A DNA stretch of 64,000 bases from Helicobacter anatolicus. Its GTDB lineage: Bacteria > Campylobacterota > Campylobacteria > Campylobacterales > Helicobacteraceae. Below the pieces are notes generated by a model, which was given only the letters and a program-made list of their open reading frames with translations, was not told the DNA's origin and searched no databases. Numbering within the stretch: position 1 is the first letter of the stretch; every line of letters starts with the position of its first letter. Location of the stretch: assembly GCF_021300615.1 (NCBI RefSeq), contig NZ_JAJTMY010000002.1:1-64000 (forward strand), written 5' to 3'. Positions 26,810-37,000 of this stretch are shown piece after piece. Made by a program: the position numbers and the translations under genes.

Positions 26810-27931
26810 TTATAATAAATATTTTTCTTGATAATATTTTATAAGTTTTTGTATTTTTTGTAATTCTATATTTTTCATATAGTTTTCCATAAATTCCCAG
26901 TTTGGATTGCCTGTAGAATCTACGGGGAGAAGAATTTTCCCCCTTTTTAATCTTGTAAGTGTTGCTCCATTCCCACCCCAACTAAATTTTTTCATAAGTT
27001 TTTTAAGTGTAATAATTATAAAGAGTGCATTATGTTTATTAATTTCTTTATATTTTAGAATCTGGATATTTTGTCCTGTATAAAATGGGCTATTTTGATA
27101 AAAAGCTGTTTGTGTGTCCAATCCTATCGTGATTACATTAGATTTATTAAATTTATAAGCATCTTGCATGGCTATAAAATCATCTATTCCATTAGTTTTA
27201 TCACTTCTTGTAACATAAGGATAATCACCCTTTTTGCCATTTAGCTTATTTTTATCAATTCCATTAATCGTAGCTTGAATCTCAAAAATTTCACCTATTA
27301 CAAACTCTTTCCATTGAATATTCTTTAACTCATCTTGATGGATAAAATCTCTATATTCATCAAGAGTAAATATTACCCCCCCCCCGTTATTAATTTGCTT
27401 TAATTTCGCATGATAATAAGCAGTAATTTTTTCTAAATGTGCTTTTTCTATATTTTTCATATAGTTTTCCATAAATTCCCAGTTTGGATTACCTGTAGAA
27501 TCTACGGGGAGGAGTAATTTTTGGTTTTTTAAAACAGATGTGGATAGTTGATAGCCATAACAATATTTAAAAGTAAATTTTTTAATTAACGGAATTAAAA
27601 AAAGAGCTAAATAATGATTAAATTCCTTATTTTTTGCTTTGATTCCGTGAATCTTCATATCCAAACTCACTTTTTTAGGTTGATAAAAAACACTCCCTAA
27701 AAATGAAATACTAATGAAGTTTTCCAAAGTTCTAAAATTTTTATGTTTTATATAGTTTGTAAAAAAAGCAACACCATTATTAAAATCTGTAGCAGTAATA
27801 CGAGGAATTGTTCCTACCTTGATATCCTTTTGATGTATTAAAGCACCTGTGTGAATCTCAAATATCTCACTTATCTTAAACTCTTTCCATTCTATATTTT
27901 CTAATATAAGTTTTTCATGTGCAATTTTCAT
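26810..27931 (-). CDS. Restriction specificity subunit with two TRDs (S2)
   Basis: A 373-residue DNA-recognition subunit with two target-recognition domains. Each ends in a near-identical conserved box (LLPVDSTGNPNWEFMENY) and a helical spacer. The first half is about 1-190, the second about 195-373. A G10 tract encodes GGG at about residues 183-185, exactly at the junction, and G10 keeps the frame open. G11 or G12 would stop translation within four codons and leave a one-TRD half subunit. The ATG overlaps the stop of the upstream S gene (ATGA). It presumably directs the BcgI-like enzyme encoded upstream. Confidence 0.85.
   Translation of the reverse strand: MKIAHEKLILENIEWKEFKISEIFEIHTGALIHQKDIKVGTIPRITATDFNNGVAFFTNYIKHKNFRTLENFISISFLGSVFYQPKKVSLDMKIHGIKAKNKEFNHYLALFLIPLIKKFTFKYCYGYQLSTSVLKNQKLLLPVDSTGNPNWEFMENYMKNIEKAHLEKITAYYHAKLKQINNGGGVIFTLDEYRDFIHQDELKNIQWKEFVIGEIFEIQATINGIDKNKLNGKKGDYPYVTRSDKTNGIDDFIAMQDAYKFNKSNVITIGLDTQTAFYQNSPFYTGQNIQILKYKEINKHNALFIIITLKKLMKKFSWGGNGATLTRLKRGKILLPVDSTGNPNWEFMENYMKNIELQKIQKLIKYYQEKYLL
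26864..26932 (-). repeat. 69-bp direct repeat, copy 1 (conserved box of TRD 3)
   Basis: Nearly identical to 27446-27514, with two substitutions seen by eye. It encodes the box after the last TRD. Confidence 0.85.
27376..27385 (-). repeat. G10 tract in S2 (C10 on the plus strand)
   Basis: Ten C on the plus strand, G10 in the coding strand. The present length keeps S2 open. One more G gives GGGG-N-I-Y-S-stop and two more give an immediate TAA. Confidence 0.9.
27446..27514 (-). repeat. 69-bp direct repeat, copy 2 (conserved box of TRD 2)
   Basis: Second copy of the 69-bp repeat at 26864-26932. A more diverged third copy is near 28084-28155 in S1. The copies lie at equivalent places after each TRD and could recombine to swap or delete TRDs. 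Confidence 0.85.
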
Positions 27932-28575
27932 GAGGCCATCCTCAATGAAAATGCGCTTTTGATAGCTATAAGAGGCGTTGTTGTGGTTTTGTGAGGTGTT
28001 GTTATAAGTAGGTAGTTGCCCCCCCCCCCTGTATTATTTAGTAATTTTTTATTGTAGTAATTAACTACTTTTTTAATATATTTTTGCTCGATATTTTTTA
28101 TATAAGATTCCATAAATTCCCAGTGCAGATTGCCTGTAGAATCTATAGGGAGGAGTAATTTTTCTCTCTTAATTCTTTTATCATTTATTTCACGATTGAA
28201 GCTATATTTTTCTTTAAGACGCGTTATAATAGGGAGTAAAAATAAATAAATATATTTGTTGAATCTAGGATTGTATAGCTGTGTAACATGATCACTTGCT
28301 ATAAAATCATAAGAATGAAAGAATACACTTCCAACACTCCCACTATTTGCTAAAGAAATGCAATTGCTAAATTTTCTTACGCCCTCCTCATTATCTATAA
28401 AATTATCCACACCATTATTTAAAGAGCTTGAAGACACATAAGGTGTCTTCCCTTGAGTTTGATTTTCTTTGATTAATCTTTTTCCTCGTTTTATCTCTTT
28501 AAAAATTTCGGAAAAATTAAACTCTTTCCATTCTAGATTCAGAGTATTTACATCTTTATTCATCATTTTTTTCAT
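27928..28575 (-). CDS. Restriction specificity half-subunit with one TRD (S1)
   Basis: A 215-residue protein with a single TRD (about 1-160), the conserved box LLPIDSTGN and a helical spacer, then a G11 tract at about residue 182. In the present frame the 33 residues after the tract are low-complexity and unrelated to HsdS, and end in ATGA with S2. With G12 or G9 the frame reads QLPTYNNTSQNH onward straight into S2, giving one three-TRD protein of about 588 residues. With G10 a stop follows after five codons. The 5' end overlaps the RM gene by 20 bases. AGAGG suggests that the ATG at 28566 may be the real start. Confidence 0.8.
   Translation of the reverse strand: MKKMMNKDVNTLNLEWKEFNFSEIFKEIKRGKRLIKENQTQGKTPYVSSSSLNNGVDNFIDNEEGVRKFSNCISLANSGSVGSVFFHSYDFIASDHVTQLYNPRFNKYIYLFLLPIITRLKEKYSFNREINDKRIKREKLLLPIDSTGNLHWEFMESYIKNIEQKYIKKVVNYYNKKLLNNTGGGGNYLLITTPHKTTTTPLIAIKSAFSLRMAS
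28019..28029 (-). repeat. G11 tract in S1 (C11 on the plus strand)
   Basis: Eleven C on the plus strand. Its length decides whether S1 and S2 are two proteins (11), one fusion (9 or 12) or S1 truncated (10). Confidence 0.9.
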
Positions 28576-30502
28576 CCTCTAGTCCAAATAGATAACCTCT
28601 CCCATGAGTGATCATGTTAAATTCAAAAGTGAGATAATCTGCCATTGTTTTATCAAATTCTTCATGAGTTGGAATCTCATCGTTAAAATAATAAAAACTA
28701 TGCAACCATTCATCGTCTGCTTCAATGCTAGTTTTAACACAAAATTTTGTTGGAGCTTCAATTTTATCATGCCAAACATCTAACAAATAAGCTTTTTTAT
28801 CTTGCGCGTGTATAGTTTCTACTAAACCTCTATGTTTTTGCACTTCAAAGCCATCGTCTTCAAAATTAATAAATTTACAAATTTTACTCTCATCATGTGG
28901 TACACCAGCTGTAAAAACTGCAATACAAGGATTGGTCCCCACGCCATAAAAAGTATTTTTATTTAATGTAATAACGCCTTCTAGTGTGTGATATTTTAAG
29001 ATATTTGCTTTTATTACCTTTTCTTCTTTGCTTTTTCCTGTCATAGCAGACTGTGGCACAATAACAACTACTTTGCCATTCTTTACAATAGAATTTAAAA
29101 GATGTTCACTAAAAGCAATTTCAGTTAAATTCTTATCAATTTTTCCTTGAGAATAAGGAGGATTCATAAAGCCTATATTTGCCATAAAATCTTCTTGAAG
29201 TTTTATGGGATTGTGTTTTAAAAAATCTTCATCATAAAGATTGCTTTTTCCATCACCTCTTAGAACCATATTAGCGGTAGCAACGGCAAACATAAAAGAT
29301 TGAAGTTCAAATCCAAAAAGCTGTTTTTTCTTTATGCTATCTTTCTGTCCTTCATTTTGTGCTTGAAGTAGCATATAATCCATAGCAGTAATTAGAAATC
29401 CGCCCGTGCCACAGCAAGGATCAAGTACCTTATCTGTTGCTTTTAATTTCACTAAATCACAAAATAACTCCGTAATATGTGTAGGTGTAAGTACAATACC
29501 CAAAGTTTGCCCATCGCCACCACTAAAACGCATAAACTCACTATAGAATATACCTAAATAATCATCTGAATTTTTGATAGTATGAATAGAATCAAAAATA
29601 TTTTCTTTAATAAATTTTACATAATGCTTTAAGGGAGTGCAAGAAATTTTTAAACCTTTTTTATCTGTAATTTCGCAAAGTTCATTAATCTTTTTAGTAT
29701 CTTTGATAACAGAAAATTGTATTAAAACTTTATCACGCTTTACTTCTGGCGCAAGATTGGACCTTTTTAAATTAGATTCTATAAGTTCATAAATTTTCTT
29801 TCCATCAGAATCAACTTTATCATTATTTAGATATTCTAAATCAAGATTTTTAGTTCTCATTTCATCTAATGCGAGCAAAATCCCAGCTACCACTAATGGC
29901 TTATTCCTGTCATCTAATGCTCCATAATTTCTTAAATCTTCATGCAAATTTGCAGCAATTTTTTCTATTTCTTCTTTAGTTTTTTGCTTACTAGATTCTT
30001 CTTTTAGTACCTCTCTTTTATAGTATTCTTCTATATTTTTCTCATTTAATAATTTAAAAGTCTCAATATCCTTTAAAGGTTCTTTTATCAATGCTCCATT
30101 ATCTATAAAAATAGGCGTAATCTTATGTCTTTTACTATCCCCACTTACAGCGATGGCAAAAATTTTTTTATAGGTATTTTGATTTTCGACAATATGCCTT
30201 GCATACCATAAAGCACCATTAAGTGCGTAATTTTCTACATCTTTTTGATTTTGTGAGATAAGATTGTTGTTGTCAAATTTGCTATGTTTGCTTATATCTG
30301 CTTTATTTTCAATCACGATTACAAAATCTTTAACCACACCGCAGTATTCAGGATATCCACTATGTTTTGTGCCTCTTTTAGATGCACTAGCCAAAGCATC
30401 ATTTAATTCTTTTATATTTGATCCTTGATAAGTCAAGTTTATATTTGCTTCTTTTAAAAGTTCATACACCCATAAATCAGTTTGTGCTTCTTTTCTCGCC
30501 AT
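28556..30502 (-). CDS. BcgI-like fused restriction-modification subunit (N6-adenine methylase with N-terminal nuclease)
   Basis: A 648-residue protein. Residues about 170-560 are a HsdM-type N6-adenine methyltransferase with DPCCGTGGFLI and NPPYSQG (motif IV NPPY). The first about 100 residues are not the usual HsdM N-terminus: E52, D59 and the E65-N-K67 triad form a PD-(D/E)xK-like nuclease core. Length and layout match the A subunit of BcgI-like type IIB systems, where nuclease and methylase are fused and a separate S subunit gives specificity. The downstream S genes overlap it. A plain type I HsdM is the alternative. ATG with AAGG upstream. Confidence 0.82.
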   Translation of the reverse strand: MARKEAQTDLWVYELLKEANINLTYQGSNIKELNDALASASKRGTKHSGYPEYCGVVKDFVIVIENKADISKHSKFDNNNLISQNQKDVENYALNGALWYARHIVENQNTYKKIFAIAVSGDSKRHKITPIFIDNGALIKEPLKDIETFKLLNEKNIEEYYKREVLKEESSKQKTKEEIEKIAANLHEDLRNYGALDDRNKPLVVAGILLALDEMRTKNLDLEYLNNDKVDSDGKKIYELIESNLKRSNLAPEVKRDKVLIQFSVIKDTKKINELCEITDKKGLKISCTPLKHYVKFIKENIFDSIHTIKNSDDYLGIFYSEFMRFSGGDGQTLGIVLTPTHITELFCDLVKLKATDKVLDPCCGTGGFLITAMDYMLLQAQNEGQKDSIKKKQLFGFELQSFMFAVATANMVLRGDGKSNLYDEDFLKHNPIKLQEDFMANIGFMNPPYSQGKIDKNLTEIAFSEHLLNSIVKNGKVVVIVPQSAMTGKSKEEKVIKANILKYHTLEGVITLNKNTFYGVGTNPCIAVFTAGVPHDESKICKFINFEDDGFEVQKHRGLVETIHAQDKKAYLLDVWHDKIEAPTKFCVKTSIEADDEWLHSFYYFNDEIPTHEEFDKTMADYLTFEFNMITHGRGYLFGLEDEKNDE

Positions 30503-30554
30503 TAGATAACCTTAGTTTTTAATTATTTACTATGTTTAGTGATTTGAAAATATT

Positions 30555-30560
30555 ATTATA
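30555..30560 (-). promoter_or_regulatory. Candidate -10 of the BcgI-like operon
   Basis: TATAAT on the minus strand (AGGTATAAT in context), 53 bases upstream of the ATG at 30502. Confidence 0.45.
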
Positions 30561-30716
30561 CCTTTAATACCTTTATGAAAGCATGATTCTAAGGAAGTTT
30601 ATTTTTAGCTTGTTAAATCCAGTAAAAACTTTGTAGTTTTTATTGTGGTGATTGTGGAATATAGTGAATTTGCAGGATCGCGTCTTTTTATGTCTAATTT
30701 GTTATTTTTGTATTTA

Positions 30717-30785
30717 TAAGTCAAATAGTGTGTTTTTATGCATTTTTATAGTTTTTGGATTGATTTAAAAATACACTATGACTTA
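30717..30785. repeat. Imperfect long inverted repeat in the 390-bp spacer 30503-30892
   Basis: Arms at 30717-30738 and 30766-30785 pair over about 20 bases (TAAGTCAAATAGTGTG against CACTATGACTTA and flanks) with a 27-base loop. A partial third copy of TAAAAATACAC is near 30825. The spacer holds no gene that I can see apart from this and the minus-strand -10. The repeat lies at the right edge of the restriction island. Confidence 0.55.
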
Positions 30786-30892
30786 AAATTAATTTTTATC
30801 ACTACTATAATTTTATTACTTTACATAAAAATACACAAAAAATTAAAATTTTATAGTTAAAATTTCGACCTTAAAAAATCATAGGGAGTTTT

Positions 30893-32512
30893 ATGCAAAA
30901 ATATGATGCAATTATCATTGGTTCTGGACTTGGCGGATTAAGTAGTGGAGCTACTCTTGCAAAAGCAGGAAAAAAAGTGCTAGTGCTAGAGCAACATAGC
31001 TTAGTTGGAGGGTGTGCGACTTGCTTTAAGCGCAAGGGTATGCTAGTAGATGCAGGATTGCATGAAATGGACTTTGGAAGTGAAAAAAGAGATATTAAAC
31101 ATGTGGTGTTTAAAAATTTGGGTCTTGATAAAAAGTTAGAGCTTATTGCTCTTCCTAGCGCATGGAGTATTATAGAGCAAAATAGACCAAATGAGGTTTT
31201 AACAATCCCACATGGATATACAAAAGAAGCTTTAATTAAGGCATTTCCACATGAAAAAGAAGGCATAAAAAAATATTTTAAAAAAATTGCATTTCAAAGC
31301 TTTTTGGTACGAAAATTTCCTTTTGATATGAAATTTTTGGACTTTTTCTTTGCACCACTTACTACACTTATTTTCTTTGCTTATAATATGTTTTCTAACA
31401 AAAGTGTGGGCGAAGTGCTAAATTCTTGTATTAAAGATTCTAAACTAAAGAGAATTTTAAATATCAATATATCTTATTATCATCATAATCCCTTTAAATT
31501 TATCTGGAGTTACCATGCCATTGCACAAAGCAATTATTACAATAGAGGTGTGTATATTAAAGGTGGTTCACAAAAGCTTTCTGATTCTTTAAGTGAGATT
31601 ATTAGAGAAAATGGTGGAGAAGTTTTGATAAATGCTGATGTAGTAGAGATTTTGCATGAATTTAGGAGTGCTAAAGGTGTAAGATATATCAATAAAAAGA
31701 GTGGAGAAGAAAAAAAGATTTTTGCAGATGTAATTATTGCTAATTGTGATCCACATATTGTCTATACAAAGCTTTTAAATCTCTCGGTAAATGAGTATAG
31801 AAAAGATTTTAAACTCACACAAGGTTTTCTTCTTACTACATCGCTTGTATCTTTGTATATGATTTTTGATAAAAATTTAAGTGAGATTTATCCAAATATG
31901 GATTATTCTACATTTCTTGTGGATGAAAAGTATTTCCATCAATCTTTTGATGAGAAAAATACAGATTCTGCAAATATACCTATAGAAAATCGCGATTTTG
32001 CTTTTGTGAATTATTCTAAAATTGATAGTGGGCTAAGTGATAGAAGTGATAGGTATCTTGGTGTTGGTGCAGTGTATAGCTATTATGAAGAATGGGAAAA
32101 TTCGGATAAAGAAGCTTATAGGGCTAAAAAAGAGGAATTGCAAAATGCATTGGTGAAGAGATTAGAGCGTGTGTATCCAGGAATTATGCAGTATTGTATC
32201 CACATAGAGCTTGCTACGCCAAAAACTATTGAACGCTATACTCGCACAAGAAAGGGTGCAATCTATGGCTATGATCAAGATAGGGAGGGCTTTATTGGTA
32301 GAGAGAGATTCAAGTCAAAGAGTATTAAGAATCTTTATTTTGCATCTGCATTTGGATTTCCAGGTGGTGGTTTTACAGGTGCGATTTTGGGCGGTTATAG
32401 AACTGCTAAAAAGATTTTAGATCCTTATTTTTATGCAAAGCGTATTACATTATGTTTTATTTTTGGTATTGCATTTTCTATGGGGATAAGTACATTGTTA
32501 AAAGTGATTTAA
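30893..32512 (+). CDS. CrtI-like FAD-dependent oxidoreductase (phytoene desaturase / retinol saturase family)
   Basis: A 539-residue flavoprotein. The N-terminal Rossmann motif is IIGSGLGGLSSGATLAKAG, followed by EQHSLVGGCATCF. The C-terminal FAD-binding region is FASAFGFPGGGFTGAILGG, and a last hydrophobic segment (about 517-537) could anchor it in the membrane. This family includes carotenoid desaturases, isomerases and all-trans-retinol saturases. No carotenoid synthesis gene is nearby, so the substrate is unknown. GGGAG precedes the ATG. It is monocistronic, flanked by spacers of about 400 bases. Confidence 0.8.
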   Translation: MQKYDAIIIGSGLGGLSSGATLAKAGKKVLVLEQHSLVGGCATCFKRKGMLVDAGLHEMDFGSEKRDIKHVVFKNLGLDKKLELIALPSAWSIIEQNRPNEVLTIPHGYTKEALIKAFPHEKEGIKKYFKKIAFQSFLVRKFPFDMKFLDFFFAPLTTLIFFAYNMFSNKSVGEVLNSCIKDSKLKRILNINISYYHHNPFKFIWSYHAIAQSNYYNRGVYIKGGSQKLSDSLSEIIRENGGEVLINADVVEILHEFRSAKGVRYINKKSGEEKKIFADVIIANCDPHIVYTKLLNLSVNEYRKDFKLTQGFLLTTSLVSLYMIFDKNLSEIYPNMDYSTFLVDEKYFHQSFDEKNTDSANIPIENRDFAFVNYSKIDSGLSDRSDRYLGVGAVYSYYEEWENSDKEAYRAKKEELQNALVKRLERVYPGIMQYCIHIELATPKTIERYTRTRKGAIYGYDQDREGFIGRERFKSKSIKNLYFASAFGFPGGGFTGAILGGYRTAKKILDPYFYAKRITLCFIFGIAFSMGISTLLKVI

Positions 32513-32914
32513 ATTAAAAGCTTTAAATACAAATTTTTTATTGTGCTTTTATGGGGTTATATGGAAAATTTTAAGAAAATAAGGGATTTTACTATGATTA
32601 ACTGTAAGTTAAAAATGAGTGAGGTTTAAGCATAGTAATGTTGTATTTAAGGTTCTATTTATATTCTCTTTGCAATTATCTGTCATTTTAGTTTTTATTG
32701 CATAAACTAGAATGAGTTTTTAGCACATTTTTGGTGCAATATATATTATTTTATTATTGATAATTGTTTGTTTTATCTATGATATATAGGGGATTGAGAG
32801 ATACATTTTATTAAAGAAAAATATAAAAAAATTAAAGAAGCTTATGAAAATATATTTAAACTATATTAAAAAATTTTTTTATAATTATAATTTTAATATA
32901 GGAGTGGTTTTAAA
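32513..32914. other. Spacer without a visible gene
   Basis: 402 bases of AT-rich DNA with stops in all frames. I see no RNA gene, long repeat or clear operator. The end carries AGGAG (32900-32904), the ribosome-binding site of the next gene. The promoter of the efflux operon should lie here. Confidence 0.5.
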
Positions 32915-34036
32915 GTGAAAAAAGTTATTATTTGTTTTGGTTTGGTGTTATTTTTTGTTGCTTGTAAGGATGTAAAAACTCAAAGTGCTCAAAATAAAAT
33001 TATCAATGCAAGTGGTATTAAGATTGTTCCTAGGGATATTGAGTTGGTTTTTCGCTATCCTGCACGCCTGAAAAGTATCCAACAAAGTGATATCTATGCG
33101 CGTGTAGAGGGAATTTTGATGGAGCAGAATTTTAAAGAAGGTAGCTTTGTAAAGCAGGGTGATGTCTTATTTAGAATCGATCCTTCGCGATATCGTGCAA
33201 GGGTTGATCAATTGCGAGCAGATGTGAGCACTGCAGAGGCAAACTTGCAAAAAGCAAGTAGAGATTTTAAAAGAACCGCAAAGCTTTATAAGCAAAAAGT
33301 TATTACTGTTGATGTGTATGATGTTTCAGAATTTAACTATAAAACCGCAAAAGCAAAACTAGAAAATGCTAATGCTGCACTAAAATATGCATTAATTGAT
33401 TTAGATTATACAGAGGTGCGTGCAAGTATTTCTGGAAAAGTTGGAGCAAGAAAATATGATGTAGGCAATCTTGTGGGAAATGGAAATAATAATGTCTTAA
33501 CAACAATCACACAACTAAGTCCTATTTATGCTGATTTTGCAATCCCTAATAAAGATCTACATTTTTTTGTTGCAAATGATATTAGTGCAATTAAAGTGAG
33601 ATATGTGTTAAATGATGGCACGATATATGATCAAGTAGGAAGTATTGATTTTTTAGATAGCGTATTGGATCAAAACACTTCAAGTATGCATGCTAGAGCA
33701 ATTGTGCAAAATGATTCTTATATGTTAACTCCTAATGAATTTGTAGAATTGCGCTTAGAGGGAATTATGCGAAAAAATGCTATTGCAATTCCACAAGAAG
33801 CACTTATGCAAGATGGACAAGGGAGCTTTGTTTATACTTTTGTCCCACAGACAAATAATAATAAGCAAGGTATTGTTAAAAAAGCTTATGTGCAAACAGG
33901 GAAAATTGTGGGTAGTTGGATTTTGATAAATTCGGGATTAGAGAGTGCAGAATATGTAATTGTTACCAATCTTTTGCGTCTTAGACCAAATGCATCAATT
34001 ACCTTTCAAGAATTGCAACTCAAAAAGGCAAAATAA
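32915..34036 (+). CDS. RND efflux periplasmic adaptor (membrane fusion protein)
   Basis: A 373-residue AcrA/MexA-type adaptor. The lipoprotein signal ends at FFVAC (cysteine about residue 17). It is followed by a lipoyl half-motif ([20 protein letters not shown]), an alpha-hairpin (about 95-165) and the beta-barrel part. It links the inner-membrane pump to an outer-membrane channel. The start is GTG with AGGAG. It overlaps the pump gene by one base (TAATG). No TolC-like channel or TetR regulator is encoded beside it. Confidence 0.92.
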   Translation: MKKVIICFGLVLFFVACKDVKTQSAQNKIINASGIKIVPRDIELVFRYPARLKSIQQSDIYARVEGILMEQNFKEGSFVKQGDVLFRIDPSRYRARVDQLRADVSTAEANLQKASRDFKRTAKLYKQKVITVDVYDVSEFNYKTAKAKLENANAALKYALIDLDYTEVRASISGKVGARKYDVGNLVGNGNNNVLTTITQLSPIYADFAIPNKDLHFFVANDISAIKVRYVLNDGTIYDQVGSIDFLDSVLDQNTSSMHARAIVQNDSYMLTPNEFVELRLEGIMRKNAIAIPQEALMQDGQGSFVYTFVPQTNNNKQGIVKKAYVQTGKIVGSWILINSGLESAEYVIVTNLLRLRPNASITFQELQLKKAK

Positions 34037-37000
34037 TGTTTTCTAAGTTTTTTATTCATCGTCCCGCACTATCAATTGTAATGTCTATTATTGTGATAAT
34101 TGCAGGGCTTTTGTGCATGTTTTCTTTGCCAATTGAGCAATATCCAAAAGTAGTTCCGACACAAGTGGTGGTAAGTGGAAGTTATCCTGGTGCAAATGCT
34201 GAGAGCATTTCAACAAGTGTGGTAAGTGTGTTAGAAAATAGTATTAATGGGGTAGAAAATATGATTTATATCCAATCTACCTCGCCATCAAGCGGTGAAT
34301 TTAGAATTAATGTATTTTTTAGTAATGAAGCTAATGGTGATATGGCAGTGGTAAATGTCAATAATCGCGTGCAGGCTGTTTTAAGTCAGCTTCCTATAGA
34401 AGTACAGCGCCTTGGTGTGAGCGTTAGGAAAGGATCAACTGCTGTTGTGGGGTTGTATCATTTGTATTCTGATAACCCTAATCACTCTCAACTTTTTATT
34501 GCAAATTACGCACTTTTAAATATTGTAGATGAACTCAAAAGAATCCCAGGGGCAGGGGATGTGCAATTGTGGAGTTTACAAAATTATGCAATGCGAATTT
34601 GGCTTAATCCTGAAAAATTAAAGCAATATGGCCTCTCGCCTACAGAAGTTTTGAAAAAAGTACAAGAGCAAAATGCACAATTTGCACCGGGGAAATTTGG
34701 CGCTGAACCTATTTCAAAATCCGCATTTTCTTATACAATTGTTACTAAAGGATTATTTTCTAGTGTCAAGGAATTTGAAAATATTATTATTCGTGCAAAT
34801 GCAAATGGTTCAACTTTGAGACTAAAAGATATTGCAAAAGTTGAGCTTGGTGCACAAGATTATCTCACAGAAAATTTTTATAATGAAACATCATCTGTGC
34901 CTATTAGAATTACTTTGCAGCCAGGGGCAAATATGCTGGAAGTGGCAAAAAAAGTTAATGAAGTAATACAAGAACTTAGTAAAAAATTTCCTGAAGGAAT
35001 GCATTATTCAAACCCATTCCGCCCTACAGAGTTTATTACCGCATCTATTCATGAGGTGTTAAAAACTTTTATTGAAGCTATTATACTCGTGGTGTTGGTA
35101 ATTTATATCTTTTTAGGAAGTGTGAGGGCAACACTAATTCCAGTAATTGCAATTCCTGTGTCTATTATTGGGACTTTTGCAGGGTTGTATTTATTTGGAT
35201 TTTCTATTAATCTTTTGACGCTTTTTGGTTTGATTCTTGCAATTGGTATTGTTGTAGATGATGCAATTATTGTGATTGAAAATGTCGAGCGGATTATGCA
35301 TCAAAAGCATATTAATGCTAAAGAAGCAACTATAGAATCTATGAGAGAGATTAGTGGAGCGGTGGTTGCTATTGTGCTTGTGCTTAGTGCAGTATTTTTA
35401 CCCGTGGCATTTATTGGCGGGTTTAGTGGAGAATTTTATAAACAATTTGCAATTACGATTGTAGTTTCAGTAGTAATTTCTGGTTTTGTAGCTCTGACAC
35501 TTACACCGGCACTTTGTGCATTATTGCTCAAAAATAATCAACATGCACCAAATTTTGTAATTAAAAAATTTAATTCTTTTTTTGAAAAGCTGACTTATAA
35601 ATTTTCTAATCAAGTGGCAAGAGGGTTGCGTAGAGGTGTATTTTTGGTATTGATTTTCTTTATTATGTTGGGAGGGATTTATGTGCTTTTCCAAAAAACT
35701 CCAAAGTCTCTTGTGCCTAATGAAGATATGGGAACTATTGTGGTGCATACGATTTTACCAGAAGGTAGTTCGCTTTCAAGGACTATTGAAGCGCAAAAGT
35801 TTTTAACAAAGACATTAAAAAAATATGACCTTATCGAAGAGCAGACAACAATTTCAGGCTTTAGCTTTTTGGTATTTAGTTTTAAAACCAATGGGGGAAT
35901 TGCATTTGAAAGATTAAGAGATTGGAGTAAGCGTAAGGAAAAAGGACAAAGCGATAGAGAGATTATTGCAAAACTTACAAAAGAATTGGAAGCCTATCCC
36001 TATGCGACTTTTATTTTGGCACAAGCACCAACAATTATTGGCTTGGATGCAAGTGGAGTGAATGCATTCTTGCAGAATAAAGAGGGCGGAAGTATGCAGG
36101 ATTTGAAGCATTATGCAGATTTGATTGTAGAAGAAGCTTCAAAGAGACCGGAATTTCAGAGGGTTTTTACTAATATTTCTGTAGATACACCACAGTATGA
36201 GATTTTTTTAAATCGTGAAAATGCTGCAGCATTGAATGTAAATATTAATGATGTCTTTACGACAATGCAACTAACCTTTGGAAATTATTATGTCAATAAT
36301 TTTGAACTTTATAATCGGACTTTCCGTGTAATTATGCAAGCAGGTGAAGATTTTAGAAAAAATCCACAAGATTTGAGTAAAATTTTTGTTAAAAGTAATG
36401 ATGATAATCTTGTGCCACTTAGCGCATTGATTTCTTTCAAACGTATTGCAGGAGCAGAAATTGTAAATCGTTTTAATCTCTTTCCTGCTGCACAAATTAT
36501 TGGATATCAAAATATGGGATATTCTAGTGCGCAAGTGATGGATGCGCTTGAAGAAGTGGCAAGAAATATTTTGCCTTCAGGCTATAGTTTGGCGTATTCT
36601 GGGGCAAGCTATCAAGAAAAGGCTAGTGCAAGTAGTGGAAGTGTTGCTTTTGCTTTTGGATTGCTTTTTGTATTTTTAATTCTAGTAGCACAATATGAGC
36701 GATGGTTGATGCCTTTAGCAGTGCTTAGTGCGGTACCATTTGGGGTATTTGGTGCGATTTTGGCAACTTATTTGCGAGGACTTGAGAATGATGTGTATTT
36801 TCAAGTTGGACTTTTAGTGCTTATTGCATTATCTGCAAAAAATGCAATTTTGATTGTAGAGTTTGCAATGCATTTGCGGGAAAAAGATGGAAAAAGTATT
36901 GTTGCTGCAGCATTGCAGGCGGCAAAATTGCGTTTTAGACCTATTGTGATGACTTCACTTGCTTTTGGGCTAGGAGTATTGCCTTTGGCATTAAGTAGTG

